Assembly: GCA_032717465.1 (NCBI GenBank)
Contig: CM064681.1
Span: forward strand, 10,831,832-10,895,831
From: Coenobita brevimanus
Lineage: Eukaryota > Arthropoda > Malacostraca > Decapoda > Coenobitidae
Reading direction: 5' to 3'
Length of the DNA stretch: 64,000 bases
The position numbers were made by a program, and so were the translations under genes. Position 1 is the first letter of the stretch. The number at the start of each line of letters is the position of its first letter. Below the pieces are notes generated by a model. That model was not told the origin of the DNA. It ran no database searches and saw nothing but the letters and a program-made list of their open reading frames with translations. Shown piece by piece: positions 21,661-33,499 of this stretch.

Positions 21661-22150
21661 GATTTTAATCCAGTTTCTTCTTCCTCCTTCTTCCGCTTCC
21701 CTGCCTCGTTGCTGCTTCCTGTTTCTCCTGCCTTTTTTTTTAAGTAGTTTCTTTTCCTCTCATTCCTTATTTCTTGTTTCTTGCTTATTTCTCATTTACA
21801 CTCGTTTCTCTTCTTCTTCTACTCCTGCTGTCTCCATGGCCTTTTTTCTCATCTGTTTCATCCCTGCCACTCAACCTCTCGTTCTTGTCTCTTCTATACC
21901 CTCCTTCAAAGTAGGTGCATCTGTTACCTTTTTTTTCTCTTTCTCTCTTTTTTTTTTTTACAATGCACGCAGCTCTAACACCTTCGGTCAATAATTTTCT
22001 TCATCTCTCTCTCTCTCTCTCAACAATTCCCCGTTTCTTCCCACCTCTGTATTCCCCCACTCACCCTCTCATTTGCACTTTCATCACTGTTTTGTCTCTC
22101 AATCTTCCCCTCAGCTCCAGCACCGCCTCACCCTTCTCAGACATGATAAA
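21661..22150 (+). repeat. Pyrimidine-rich tract with short (CT)n
   Basis: T/C-rich on the plus strand, with a CT run at about 22003-22021. Frames are low-complexity. Confidence 0.65.
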
Positions 22151-22836
22151 TCACCGACTCGCCAATGTCTCTGATAGGCAGACCACTCAGCCAATGGCGG
22201 GACAGGGCTTCAGGAACACGTAAATCAGGTTTACTGGTGAGGCTGGTTAGTCGAATCTGATCACCAGGCCTTTCTGGGATGGTTGGGGCGGACAGGGGAT
22301 AGGAGAGGAAGAGGAAGAGGATAAGAGAACTAATGGCGATGGGATGAAAGAGGATATGAAGGGTAATGGCAATGGATGTTAGAATAGATGTAAACCTGTA
22401 TCTAATTTTTTTCCATTTTTTAAAAGTATCGAGCTGAAGACAGGTGACCTCCTCGAAAAACTATAAATTTCCCTTTACATTCATCACCAAATCTATGAGG
22501 CTTTAGTAGTCCCTCTTGAACCAGTGTATCAGTCATTATTCCTATCCTCTCCTTACTTTATGAACGCTGAAGTCTCGAAAAGCAACAATAGACTGACAAT
22601 CAAATCTTTACTTGATAAACGCAAGTGAAGTTAATTATCAGTTCAAACTTTTGGCCACCTCTACGAGTGAACAGATGCTATTTTCACCGTGCTAATGTGT
22701 CTTGTATATTTATTTGCCATGATTATTAAAACAAGGATTTTATGCTTTTAACCTACGATAAGTTATAGTTGAGTAGATTTACATAATTTTTATCCGTCTA
22801 AATATGTTATTTTTGAATCAGTACAGATTGCAGTTT
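22151..22836. other. Unrecognised AT-rich stretch
   Basis: 22270-22370 is purine-rich (AGGAAGAGG). The remainder is AT-rich with no recognised content. Confidence 0.5.
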
Positions 22837-22861
22837 TATTATTATCATTATTATTATTATC

Positions 22862-22899
<38 letters not shown>

Positions 22900-22980
22900 C
22901 ATTATTATCATTACTACTACTACTACTATTACCATTACTGCTGCTGCTACTACTAATACCAGTACTATTACTATTTTCAG
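22837..22980 (+). repeat. (ATT)n then (TAC)n microsatellites
   Basis: About 75 bp of ATT units with scattered C are followed by TAC and TGC units. Confidence 0.93.
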
Positions 22981-23243
22981 AAAAGGAAGCAACTAGACGT
23001 TACAAACTGAAATTTTCCTTGCATTTGTGTGTATGTAAATGATTATTTGATAGAATGCGGACAGTACATGTACATGATGAGTTAGTGCGTAGCAAAAAAG
23101 TTATATATATGCAAAAGATTACGCGGCAGTAGTGTTTATCTTGGAAGTGGTAAACCTTAACGAGCTGCTCTTGTGGGGATGCTTGTGCAGATTTATGGAA
23201 CATGAGAAGAAACAAAACTGGTGCGAAGAGAAAAACAAATAAT

Positions 23244-23247
<4 letters not shown>

Positions 23248-23295
<48 letters not shown>
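23248..23295 (+). repeat. (GA)n microsatellite
   Basis: About 23 perfect GA units opening a purine-rich tract. Confidence 0.96.
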
Positions 23296-23297
<2 letters not shown>

Positions 23298-24095
23298 AAG
23301 TATAATGAACTAGATATGATGACACTGGGTAAGACGGTTAAAAGAGGGAACGAGAGGGCATATACGCTGTGTCAAGAAAAGATGCAAGGAAGAATGCAAC
23401 AACGAAAACCCCTTAGAGATACGCAAGGGGAGAGAAAGGGAGAAGAAAAGTGCAAGTAAGAAAATGGAGAAAATGGGATAGGCAAAAGCAAATGGGAAGG
23501 GAGGGGGCAGGTTAGAGAAGAAAGTATAATAGGATGGACTACGTTAAGATATTTGGGACTTCACTTAGAAATGGTTCAGCTAAAATCTATGGAAGGTTGA
23601 ATCGTTGTCAGAAGTCCTAGTCGGCATAAGCGTAAAAATCCGAGAAAAGAGAAGGCAAAGACAAACTAAAAAGGGAAAATGTTAAGGATGTAGGGAAGAA
23701 AACTGGAAAAAAATAAGAGCAGAAGGAACCGACTTGGTTGCTGAAGGCGAAAGACAACCGAGATAGCAGGCACGGCCAAAAAGAGAGAAAGAGAGAAGAA
23801 AAGAGAGCAATATCTGTGAGTACAAAGCAACTGATAGATGAAAAACAGTAGGGAAAAAATTAACAATGAAAAGACAAAAAATAGATAACGATCGGATGTA
23901 GTGCAAGCGCTAAGAAAGGAATGGAGAAAAAAGGCAGATAAACATTGAGGAGAAAAGCAAAAGACGCTAGAGAGCTGGGGCGAGGGCAGGAGAGGTGAGG
24001 CGGCGAGGAGGAAGGAAGACCAGCCCCGTATCGAGCGAGGTGGGTGTCCCTGGGTGGCAGTGAAGGAGAGAGAGAGAGAGAGAGAGAGAGAGGTC
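23296..24095 (+). repeat. Purine-rich strand-asymmetric tract
   Basis: About 800 bp, A/G-rich on the plus strand, ending with (GA)n at 24066-24092. Minus-strand frames of up to 180 codons are Ser/Phe/Leu-rich composition artefacts. Confidence 0.7.
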
Positions 24096-25310
24096 GATGT
24101 CTCTGGCGGTGGCTGGAACTCGTCCCAACTTGTCGCGCGCCACCTGATACCATCCAGACCTTGTACGAACCAGCGGACTCCTGACATAAACCAACCAATG
24201 CTTTCCATCCTTTCCTCCTATGGTCAAATTACACCTCTAACTCTATATACCATTCTTGTCTATTGCTATCTGCTATTCTGGACACACTTCGAGGCTCTGG
24301 TGGGATGGTGAATGAGTTAATGGTGAGCAAAGTTAGTTGTCTAGCGGGTTGTCGGACACATTAAGATGGCGCTCGGTGACAAGTGTCCCCTGATGCTCAC
24401 GGACAAGATGGCGACCCAATGATGCGAGAAATGTTTACTGCTGCAGGGCTGGTGGGGTGGTGGCGGCGCTCCCCTACTCCTTCCCCTTCCCCTCCCACCT
24501 TTCCCCTTCCTTTCATTCGTATTTCCTCTTCCTTCCCTCCCTCCTTAAATATAGCCATTCCCTTTAGAGTATATATCTATTAAATCCTGCACTTCTCGAT
24601 AAAGGTGCCTTCATACGTGAGCTTGTAGACATGCTCATCAGTTTACCTCATAGGTCTATTAATTGAGCGTACTTACGAGCAGCACATTACTTTACAAAAC
24701 CAGTGGGGTGGAAAGAGACTGGAAACTGCAGCCAACAGGAGAACCAGAAACACCATAAATTAATGTTAGTTCCCTTAAACACAGTTGGGTAATAGTAATG
24801 TTTGTAATTATGATTTTGTTCACATGAAGGGCATTTCGGCTGGCATTCCTTGCTGTCTGTACACGATATTTGAAGGTGTATGGCTACTGCAAAATCCATA
24901 ATTACATGTATGTGAAAGATGATGGCCAGATAGATCTCCATGATGTGAGTAATCTGAATTCTGAATGACCCTGTACGCTGCTACTCGATAACGCCTAAGT
25001 AGAGCCATATATGGCTATGAATCATAATGATTACCGTCAGGTACCTAGATGAGAGAAAATTCCCAAAACATCGTGGATTCTTTTTTCTAGAAAGTCTTCG
25101 TATGTTGAAGACAGGTGGGGGTTAAATCCGTAACTGTTTATTGCGATGATGTCTTCTATATCATATTTTGATTAACGTGAGACGATTGTATTCGGCTTAG
25201 GAGGGACTTCTGAGTGAAGGAATTAGAAATCACATCCACTCAGGCGGTCAGTACGAGTATTTTCTTATAATCTGGCTGGCTCTAGAAACCTATGCAGTAT
25301 TTAGTTTAAC
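24096..25310. other. Mixed unrecognised stretch
   Basis: 24096-24190 is a CpG-containing island (TTGTCGCGCGCCACC). 24370-24500 is GC-richer with ACAAGATGGCG words. 24690-25310 is AT-rich. I recognise no gene or repeat. Confidence 0.4.
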
Positions 25311-25314
25311 GGGG

Positions 25315-25790
25315 ACCTCCCCAACCACCTCTGACGCCCTCCTCCCCTACCCCACTTTATTTTTCACTTCACTCACCATCACTCTCCACCCTCCTTCCCC
25401 TTCCCCTTCTGTCTCTGCTTCCCCCCCTTCCTTAACCCCTTCCTTTATTCCCTCTTCCTCTTTCCTTCCTGATCCACTTCCTTCCCTTTCCCTTTCCTTC
25501 CTTTTTTCTCTTCTCTCTTTATCACATCCCCTTTCCCTTCCCCTTCCCCTTCCCCTTCCCCTTGCGTCACTCTTTCCCCCTTCCCATTCCGTTCCTTCAC
25601 TCCTTTCTCTTCCCCCTCTTCCTCTTCCCTTCCTCCTTCATCTTCACAGTCCTCTTCTTCCCCTTCCGTCCATCCATCCTCTTCCCATTCCCCTTACCTC
25701 CCTCCATCCACTCCTCCCTCCTCTTCCCTCCGTTCCTCTCCGATTCCCTCCCTTCATGCCCTCGCCCCTTCCCCTTCTCTCCGTCCGCCT
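25315..25790 (+). repeat. Pyrimidine-rich tract with (CCCCTT)n
   Basis: C/T-rich on the plus strand, with about six CCCCTT units at 25528-25563. After a short complex island at 25790-25850 the plus strand becomes purine-rich. Confidence 0.85.
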
Positions 25791-25849
25791 GACTGACACT
25801 TCATTATTAAATGTGTTCCCACGTGACGACCGAGTGTCCCTCTCATCTG

Positions 25850-26110
25850 TGGAGAGGAGATAGAGGAGTGCAGAGATGAGAAACGGACCAGAAGAGAATA
25901 AACTGGAGAGAGAGAAAGTAGAACGGGAAAATTGATAGAACAGGAAGAAGTGACAAACAAGAGGAACAGGAGGTAGAGATATAAAAAGAGAGAGAAGTGG
26001 AGGGGTAGACGAGAGAGTAGGAAGAAAGGGCTTCATTCAGATAGGGGAGGAGAGAATTGATAGAATTATGACGGGATACAGAAGAGTAAGAGTCAAAGCC
26101 AGAGTTTACA
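25850..26110 (+). repeat. Purine-rich tract
   Basis: A/G-rich on the plus strand (GAGAGAGAAAG, AAACAAGAGG). It forms the mirror side of the tract at 25315-25790. Confidence 0.75.
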
Positions 26111-26214
26111 TGAAGAGGAATTAGGTTAAATAACTGGAACAACCGTGATATTCTCTTCCAGCTAACGTCAAGTGATTTTATTCAGCTGACACTGAACCAT
26201 CGGAGCCCTAATGT

Positions 26215-26815
26215 TAAAAAGAACTCCTCCTCTGCTCTACCTCCCTCACTGATTTGACTCTCTGATTCTCCCCTCCTCTTCATTGCTTCTCTTTCCCACC
26301 CTCCATCTACCCTCCTCACTTCTTCCTGACCTATGCCAATTACATGAACCAGAACGAAGTCACAAAGTATGCCTTCTTTCCTCCATTTCTCACACTTATT
26401 CTTTCCTCAGTCTCTCCTTCCCTTTTCTCCACTGCTTATTTTCCCTCCCTCAGTTTACTCCCCTCCTTCCCTCCATTTCCACCCCCTTCATTCCTTTTTT
26501 TTTTCTCCACCCTTCCTCCTTCCTTCCATCTGTCGTTCTCTCTGACTTCTTTCTTTCAGTTACTTTCCTCTCTTCCACCTTCCCTCTAATCCTGATTTAC
26601 TTTCCTCCCTCACTCCTGTCGTCCCTCTACTCTCCTCCCCTCCTCCTGTCCCCCATCTACTCTTCTCCCCTCCTCCTGTCCCCCATCTACTCTTCTCCCT
26701 CCCTCCCTCCCTCCTTCCTTCCCACGTGTTGGCCCTCCCACACGCATCCATTTACCTGATTTCACACGCTCCCTCTCCATCATCTATTGTCCTCCTCCCT
26801 CTCTCCATCTCCCTG
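26215..26815 (+). repeat. Pyrimidine-rich tract with three 30-bp tandem units
   Basis: C/T-rich throughout. 26611-26700 is three 30-bp units beginning CACTCCTGTC or TCCTCCTGTC; the last two are nearly identical. A (CCCT)n run follows. Confidence 0.85.
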
Positions 26816-27360
26816 CCTCCATAGTTACCTACCTACTAACACACCCACCTACCAGCCGCCCTACTAAGTTACCCAGCGAACCTTTTCACTTTCCATCTTA
26901 CCTCCCAACTAACCATCCTACCTGCCAGCCATTTTATACCCGCCATTTCATCTGCCAGAGTTACGTGACAGTATTCTACCTTCGATCCTACCTGCTAACT
27001 TTCCTACCTTCACATTAACAACTATACCTACCAGCCTGCTTACGGTCCAGTGTACCAAATTATTCTCCAGTCAGTCTACATACCCATCTAGCAGCCTATA
27101 ACTTACCCATTCACCAGGTTACTTTCCATTCAAACTATAATCTAACTAAAACCCTCGTCATTACCTTAGCACCTCTCTTCCCTGCAAACCAATAATAATT
27201 TCTATCATCCAGCCTAAATCCTCATAACTGGTCAACCATCCAGCCTCCCTACCAACCTGTATGTCTGTCCACCTACGTATCAGTCAATCATGTTAATCTA
27301 ATTACTAACCTACCAACCTGTTTGCCTGCCTATCGAGCTTTCCATCTGCGCTGTAATCAA
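26816..27360 (+). repeat. Decayed (TACC)n / CCTACCTGCCAGC array
   Basis: Over about 550 bp the words CTACC, CTGCCAGCC, CCAACCTG and ACCTACCAAC recur at irregular spacing. It looks like a heavily mutated tetranucleotide or short minisatellite array, clearest at 26820-27060. Confidence 0.65.
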
Positions 27361-28590
27361 ACTTCGAACCAACAAACCTGCTTGTTGTTGTTGCCGGCTC
27401 CTATTCCTGCCCAGGAGTTCTGTCTCACAATGAAGGGCATTGTATTTTTTCTTAGTTTGTTACCTGCATCTCTTTATATTTTGATATTTCCTGATGTTTA
27501 GTATTATTTCTTCTATTCACCTTTTTCTTTTGGCTTCCTCAGCCATAATATCCAATTCACTTCTTTTCATAACTCACTTATCGTTTTCCCTCCATTTATT
27601 TATTCTTTTATTATCTTCATATACTTAGCACAAAAAGATGTTTCACTGATTTTCATTTCCCTTTTAGCCGCATGCAAAGGGGCAGCCAAACACAGTGAGT
27701 CCATCACAGTGTATTGATTAATGAAATTGAACTTTTTGAGAAATAGAAATCGTGAAATCCAATGTGGCCACCAAAGACTTAGGGAAAATATGAGCATCAT
27801 GTGTTATCAGAATTGTAATATGTAAAACTGAGTGGTTCGGTTCAAATTAGGAGTGGCTTCCGGCTCCCCAAAAATTATAAACAGTTCCCTCTACCCTTTA
27901 GCGACCACAGAAATCTTAGTTATTAATTTTTTGGTTCCCGTCAAGGTATTTTATTCAGCTTAGGAATAGCCTATTATCGCACAGGGGTGAACATGCATTT
28001 TGCCCTTGGATAATTGTAACTTTGTGTAGGTGAGTAATGGCATGTGTAACGAAATATTTGCGATAGCGAATCTGAGTTCCAGTCTCTGTCTTCCTGAAAC
28101 CAGTTCTTGATTTTCTTTACGGCTTTTACCTGTTTTATCACACCATCATATTTATTCTGTCTAAAAATAAATAAATAAATAAATAAGCTGCCTCCTTTCA
28201 ACTGTAATCATATATGTTTCACTCAATGAATTAAGATTTTTCAGCACCCTCGTACATATACTTTTTATTTCCATTTGCTCTATCTTACTAAACTAAAATA
28301 ACCCTGAGGTCAAAAATAGGGAATCCTTCTTCTTCCGTGTCTGCAAATTCAGGTCTTAAGACAATGTTTCCAGGTATATAGTACATTTTATACAATCATC
28401 TCTTATAAAGCGGACAGCTATGAATAATTTTTCCTTGAGTCCATCTTTCCTTATTGATTTATAATTATGATATAGAGGGCTAAAGAATATATTAGAAAAA
28501 AAGCATGAAAAGTGTGGTTTAAGAATCGCTAAGATATACTCAAGAAACCGAGGATGAAGCAAGAGGCAGAAGAGATAGAGAGATATTAAT
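27361..28590. other. AT-rich stretch, nothing recognised
   Basis: It contains a short (AAAT)n run at about 28164-28185. I see no gene or known repeat. Confidence 0.5.
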
Positions 28591-28609
28591 GTTGACTGAG
28601 ATCATGTTA

Positions 28610-29450
28610 GAAAAAATACCCACTGAGGCGAGCGGTAGGAGTGTGTCAGGGGGTGCGGGGGGAAGAGAGAGAGAGAGAGACGGAAAGGTAGGAGGTGTGT
28701 AGGGGGGAAGGAGGAGAGAGGAGGTGTACATGTGTGTAGGGAGGGGAGGAAGACAAAGAGGATAGTAAGACAGGAAGGAAGAGGAGGTAGATAGGAACGG
28801 AGGAGCAGTAAGGCAGGAGGTAGACGTGAGAGGAAGGAAGGGTAGTAACGAAGGAGTGAAAGGCAAGGAAGAGGAAAGGGGAGAAAAAGAAACAAAGGGT
28901 TAAGGCAGGAGGGAAAAGGGATGGGGAGTAAGGAAGAAAAGGATGGGTAGCAAACAGGGAGGAGGGCAGATAAAGGGGGGAGGGGAGAAGTAGAGGATAA
29001 TAAGGTAGGAAAGAGAGGGTGAGAGGAAGGAAGAAACAAAGGGTAGTGATGCAAGAGGGAGCAAGATGGAGAGAAATAAGAAGCAAGGAGGTTGTAAACA
29101 AGGAGAAAAAGGGGTAATAAGGTAGGTAGGAAGAAGGGGGGGGGGTTGAGGGAGGAAACTGAGAGTAGAAAGGCAGGAGGAGGAGGAGTGGGGGCAAGGA
29201 AGAAGCACAGCCAAATAAGGACGGAGGGAGTAGGGGGAGAGAGAAAGAAACAGAGGACAGTAAGGCAGGAGAGGAGATTGACGAAGAGAAACTGAGGGTA
29301 TTACCATAAGGCAGGAGGAGGCGGGGTGGGGAGAAGTAAGAAGCAGAGGGTAGTGAGGCAGGAGGGGGTGATGAGGCGGAGAAACAGAGGGTAGTAAGGC
29401 AAGAGGGAGGAGGAAAAGGGGTGGGGGTTAAGGAAGAAACAGAAGGGTAG
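28610..29450 (+). repeat. Purine-rich tract with degenerate minisatellite
   Basis: The plus strand is about 85-90% purine by eye. Units of roughly 40-60 bp recur with the words GAAACAGAGGGTAGTAAGG and GGCAGGAGG, clearest from 28885 to 29450. A minus-strand frame of 315 codons (28646-29593) is Pro/Ser/Leu-rich and follows from the bias. Confidence 0.75.
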
Positions 29451-29454
29451 TACG

Positions 29455-29600
29455 ACCCCCCGCTGTTACCTTGTCCACCCCACCCACCTCCTGCTGCCTG
29501 CCTCCTGTCCCCTGCTGCTGCTCCTGTCTCCTGCTGTTTCTCTAGCCATCCTACTGCCTCCTGCTGTTGCATCTGCCTCCCTGCCGCCCCCACGGATGCC
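29455..29600 (+). repeat. Pyrimidine-rich CCTGCTG repeat
   Basis: CCTCCTGCTGCCTG and CTCCTGTCTCC words recur. This is the strand switch point of the preceding purine tract. Confidence 0.65.
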
Positions 29601-30125
29601 TTCCTTCTATCTTCTTTGCTACATTCCTTTTGTTTGGCTGCTTTCTTAGATGAAGTGTAGGTCTATTGCCTTTAAAAATCAATTATTTTCTGACTAAGGT
29701 TGCCAGTCCAAGCTGTTTCTCGAGTCATGTTTTCAATCTTTCTGTGGTGTCGCTACGTTACCCCAACTATCATTCTGTTTATCCGTTTAGGCCCATCTCC
29801 TGTGTCAGATCTTTTTCTTGTCGGATCATCGTGTAGCCTTATCAGAGGTTATGGTATAGATGAGGCAGCATGGACATTAGATTCAGGTGAGAAGGAAGCA
29901 CCTGAAGGTATAAAAACAAGAAAATATAGATGCGTAAAGGTAGATTTAGGGCTGAGCAAAGTGTGCGCTGTATAGGGCCCTCATATCCTTGTAGGCCTTA
30001 CAGAAAAGAAAGCAAAATGCCATTACTTCGTTTTTTTTTTCTTTTCGAGTTCCTTATTGTTATCAAACACTCTTCTAATTGTGGCGTTATTATGTTGCTG
30101 TGTATTCCGGTAGTGTTATTATAAA
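29601..30125. other. Unrecognised stretch
   Basis: A 91-codon plus frame (29700-29975) has ordinary composition but no recognised motif. I treat it as chance. Confidence 0.4.
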
Positions 30126-30156
<31 letters not shown>

Positions 30157-30177
30157 GCGTGTGCGTGTGCGTGTGTG
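30126..30177 (+). repeat. (GT)n microsatellite
   Basis: About 13 GT units, then four GTGTGC units, then GT. Confidence 0.95.
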
Positions 30178-30394
30178 GTAGGGCATATCATATGAACGTC
30201 CTTTCTTTGGCCCATTCACTCGTATATCCCTTTAGCATTATCAGCATTATTTTTGTCCTCGATAAAAAAGTTTACGTCATTTCATGGGACACGTCTCTGC
30301 TGCACAAACCACTTGCTGTTCATGCGTACTGATTAAGGTAGATTGGCATGGGCGAAAAAAGAGTGCCGGAAAATAAAATGAAAGCATTATATAT

Positions 30395-31560
30395 CCCTCT
30401 TGCATATACTGGGGAAAAGAAGAAAGAAGGCAATGAGCGTCTTTCGAGTGTAATAGAGAAGGTTTATGGCTGAGTTCTGATGAGGAAGTAAAAGTAGTGA
30501 GTGAGGAATTAGTATGCGAGGAGCAAGGGGGCTTCTGGTTACCTAAAAGGTTTACATATAGCTCAAAATACTCTATGATGTGTGGCTCAGAAACATTTTT
30601 TTAAAGTAAACAGGAGACTCACAATTGTAGCTTTCATAGATTTGGAAAAGGTATGTAGTAACAGTGGATAGGTGAGCCTGATAGAGATCCTGACGCTTCA
30701 AAGAGAGGAGGAGAGATTACTGAGGGATGATGGAACAAAGTTTCTATATGAGATGAAGGTACATTAAGAGTGGAAAGTGAATTTAATGTGGGACTAAAAC
30801 AGCAATGTATTAAATCACTATGGCTGCATAATACCCAGATGCCGATGGTATTGAGAAAGGTGGCAGTGAGAATTATAAATAGGGGAGTGTTTATGAGACG
30901 CGAAGGTAATGAATGGAAGCTCTACACTTTTGACAGCGGATGATGCATGAATGAAAATGATAGGTAGTAAAATCTGCATTTGTGTGTAAAAGGCAAAAAA
31001 TACTGAATGCAAATAAGTAAAGATATTTTTTGACGGATATGGAGTCAAAAAAAAAAGAAAAGCGAGAGTAAATAGCACAGAACTACAAGGTCAGCGTGTG
31101 TACAAGTAAAAAAAAAAAATTCTGCCAATAAGGTAGAAGAGTTGTTGTGGTGTTCAGAGAGGTAAAAAAAAAAAAATGTGTGAACCAAGGTTCTGCCTGA
31201 CAATATGTTTCTCATAGTAGTGAATCTTGGACGATCTCTTGAGAGGCACAATTTTAGAGTGAAGGCAAACGAAACAAGTGTATGTGTATGTGAGGCAACT
31301 TTGGAATTAATATTAAGTCTGGGAGGTAAGTGTGGAGTGGTGGTAAAGGTGGATGGAGCATTTTAACTATTTTGAGGTAGTTTGAGTCTATGGAGTAAAG
31401 TGAAAGAGAGAGAGAGAGAAAGAGAGAGAGGTTAACTAGAAGGGTTAATGAAAATGAGGTGACCTGGCGAGAATTAAGAAGAAACAGGTGGAGGAAGAAG
31501 AAGGTGGAGTATGTGAGGAACGATGGAGTGGCGTGGAAGGAGTGGTCTTGCTGAGTAAGG
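30395..31560 (+). pseudogene. Decayed RTE-like LINE reverse transcriptase
   Basis: With frame changes the plus strand reads ALYIPLAYTGEKKKEGNE, then RLSSVIEKVYG, VCEEQGGF, LTIVAFIDLEK (motif A with its Asp), VNLMWD, then LLTADDA (motif C with both Asp kept), GSESWTIS, and near 31430 RLTKRVNENEVTWREL. This is the block order of the RT at 1646-2908, so it is the same superfamily but a different, older element. Stops and frameshifts are many. Three poly-A runs (about 31048-31057, 31109-31118 and 31163-31174) interrupt the region after motif C, and a (GA)n run sits at about 31404-31430. No clear 3' tail is visible after 31560. Confidence 0.8.
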
Positions 31561-32219
31561 ACACAAATATATAATGTTCTTTTTTTTTCTCTTATAAGTT
31601 CTTGAAGAACAGGGTGTCGAGAGATCATGAGATAGGTATATAGATGGATAAAGAGACAAATAATTAATATAATCAGACAGGCAGAAAGATACATACATAC
31701 ATACTGTACACACACACATACATACATACCACATAGACAGATAGATAGAAATACAGATAGATGAATAGTAAGACAGAAACCAAGGCCAATGGGGAGCGAG
31801 ACGAATACATAAAAGATATAGAAAGAGCTTTGCCTATGCTTGCCACAGTCTGCAGCTTCGTACCTGTCTGTCTCCTAATGCTCCCTCTGCCTTCCATGTC
31901 TCATTAACTTGCTTGCTGACGTCCACTCTGCTTGTACCTGCTCCACTGCTTCTTTTTTCTGCTTACAACATATTCATCCTGTTCAGCTACTCATTCTCTT
32001 CGTAATCTTATCCTACCGCTTATGGTCTCACCCTGTCTCCTATCTCCTTCACTTGTTCCTACCATCTTTCTTTCTCTGTGTTCTCTCCTGCAGAAATCTA
32101 GCGTGTTGTTTGTCATTTCCTTTTATTTTCTATTTATTTATTTATATAATTATCACTCAGAGTTAGTATTCATATTCGTATGAAATTTTGCTTCCAAGTG
32201 CAATTTGAAGTTCTTGTGC

Positions 32220-32222
<3 letters not shown>
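31561..32222. other. Mixed stretch with short GATA and CATA units
   Basis: 31685-31765 carries CATA and GATA units. 31840-32150 is pyrimidine-leaning. No gene is recognised. Confidence 0.5.

Positions 32223-32224
<2 letters not shown>

Positions 32225-32302
<78 letters not shown>
32225..32302 (+). repeat. (GT)n microsatellite
   Basis: 39 uninterrupted GT units. Confidence 0.97.
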
Positions 32303-32303
<1 letters not shown>

Positions 32304-33060
32304 CGACTCTGCCACTCACTTTCATGTCACCATTTTGGCACCAATGTCCACCGTCCAGAATGATGCAATAGTATTAGCAGGATTCTTTTATGACACAAAG
32401 GTGAGTTTTAAAGTAGATCGCTAAAGGAAGTATTGTGATGTCAAGGTAACTGATACATTAATTTTAACACATCAACACATAAATACGGACATACACGCAG
32501 CCACTGTCACATATGTACACTAATTTTACAGGAAGGGGTAATAATATGTTCAGTCAGGGGACGTTCATAAATAAAAAAATCTCTGTCAGATACCTATTTC
32601 ACCACTCGGCTGCCAAGTTGGAAATTCACCTTCATCCTCATCTCTAGGATAAATACTCGAGTCTCCTGCTGGGTACGTTAGATGAAGCCTTTGTCATTAT
32701 GCTAACCTTCTTGGAAACTAGACCAAATCTAGCGTGTACTTACGACCTCCCTTTCCCTCCTGGAGAGATCCCGTCTTGCACTGGCTCATTCATGGACTGT
32801 CCGTGTAGTGACATGAATTATCCGTCATTCATTATGGTCTAGGTACTTGACACACAAAGAGGAAATGCAGAATGTCAAGAAATATAAAGCTGAGACCAAG
32901 ATCAAGACTGTAATTTTGGAGGGTAATGGAAAAATAGTCTGTTACTTTCATGATATTGTTACCTAGTCTCTGTATTGTTGTTAAGTCATTACACTGTGCC
33001 AATTCGTTTTTAATAATTCCTTTCGTATATTTTTAGCAAAGCTTGAGGCGTTAGGGACAA
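32303..33060. other. Unrecognised stretch
   Basis: Mixed composition. Nothing recognised on either strand. Confidence 0.5.
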
Positions 33061-33064
33061 CAAA

Positions 33065-33380
33065 GACGAATACATGAATAGGTAGATGGAGAGGAGGGCG
33101 AGGAGATGTACTGGGGAGATGAGAGGATAGGCTGGGAAGGACGAATGGATAGATGCATGGATAGGACGACTCTATTGAATAAGTGGACGGGCCGAATAAT
33201 GAGGTGATAGGTGGATAGAGGAGTGGTCAGATGGATAGTCTGATGGGTGGATAGTTTGAAGGAAGGATACTCGTAGGCAGAATACTTGGTGGTTAGACGA
33301 GTGGATGGATTGTACTAAATCTTAAGTGGACAGATGAATAGTTCCGTACATAAATCAATGGATGAATGGGCAGAAGAGTG
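33065..33380 (+). repeat. Decayed GATG/GATA array
   Basis: GGATAGATG, GGTGGATAG, TGGATAG and GATGAATGG words recur irregularly over about 310 bp. This is what a mutated GATA/GATG tetranucleotide array would look like. Confidence 0.65.
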
Positions 33381-33466
33381 CAAAATTGATCATAATAGTA
33401 ATTACTATGTTTCTAAAACTGAGAGAGTAAAGGGGAAGGCAAACAGTTAACCCTTTTGTTTCGATG

Positions 33467-33467
33467 A

Positions 33468-33496
<29 letters not shown>
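33467..33496 (+). repeat. (ATT)n microsatellite
   Basis: About ten ATT units. Confidence 0.93.

Positions 33497-33499
<3 letters not shown>

Noticed and set aside
25528..25563. (CCCCTT)n as a telomere-like repeat
   Set aside because: Arthropod telomeres are usually TTAGG; this short run lies inside a general pyrimidine tract and lacks that motif.
28646..29593. 315-codon minus-strand open frame
   Set aside because: It lies wholly within a purine-rich degenerate minisatellite; the peptide is Pro/Ser/Leu low complexity.
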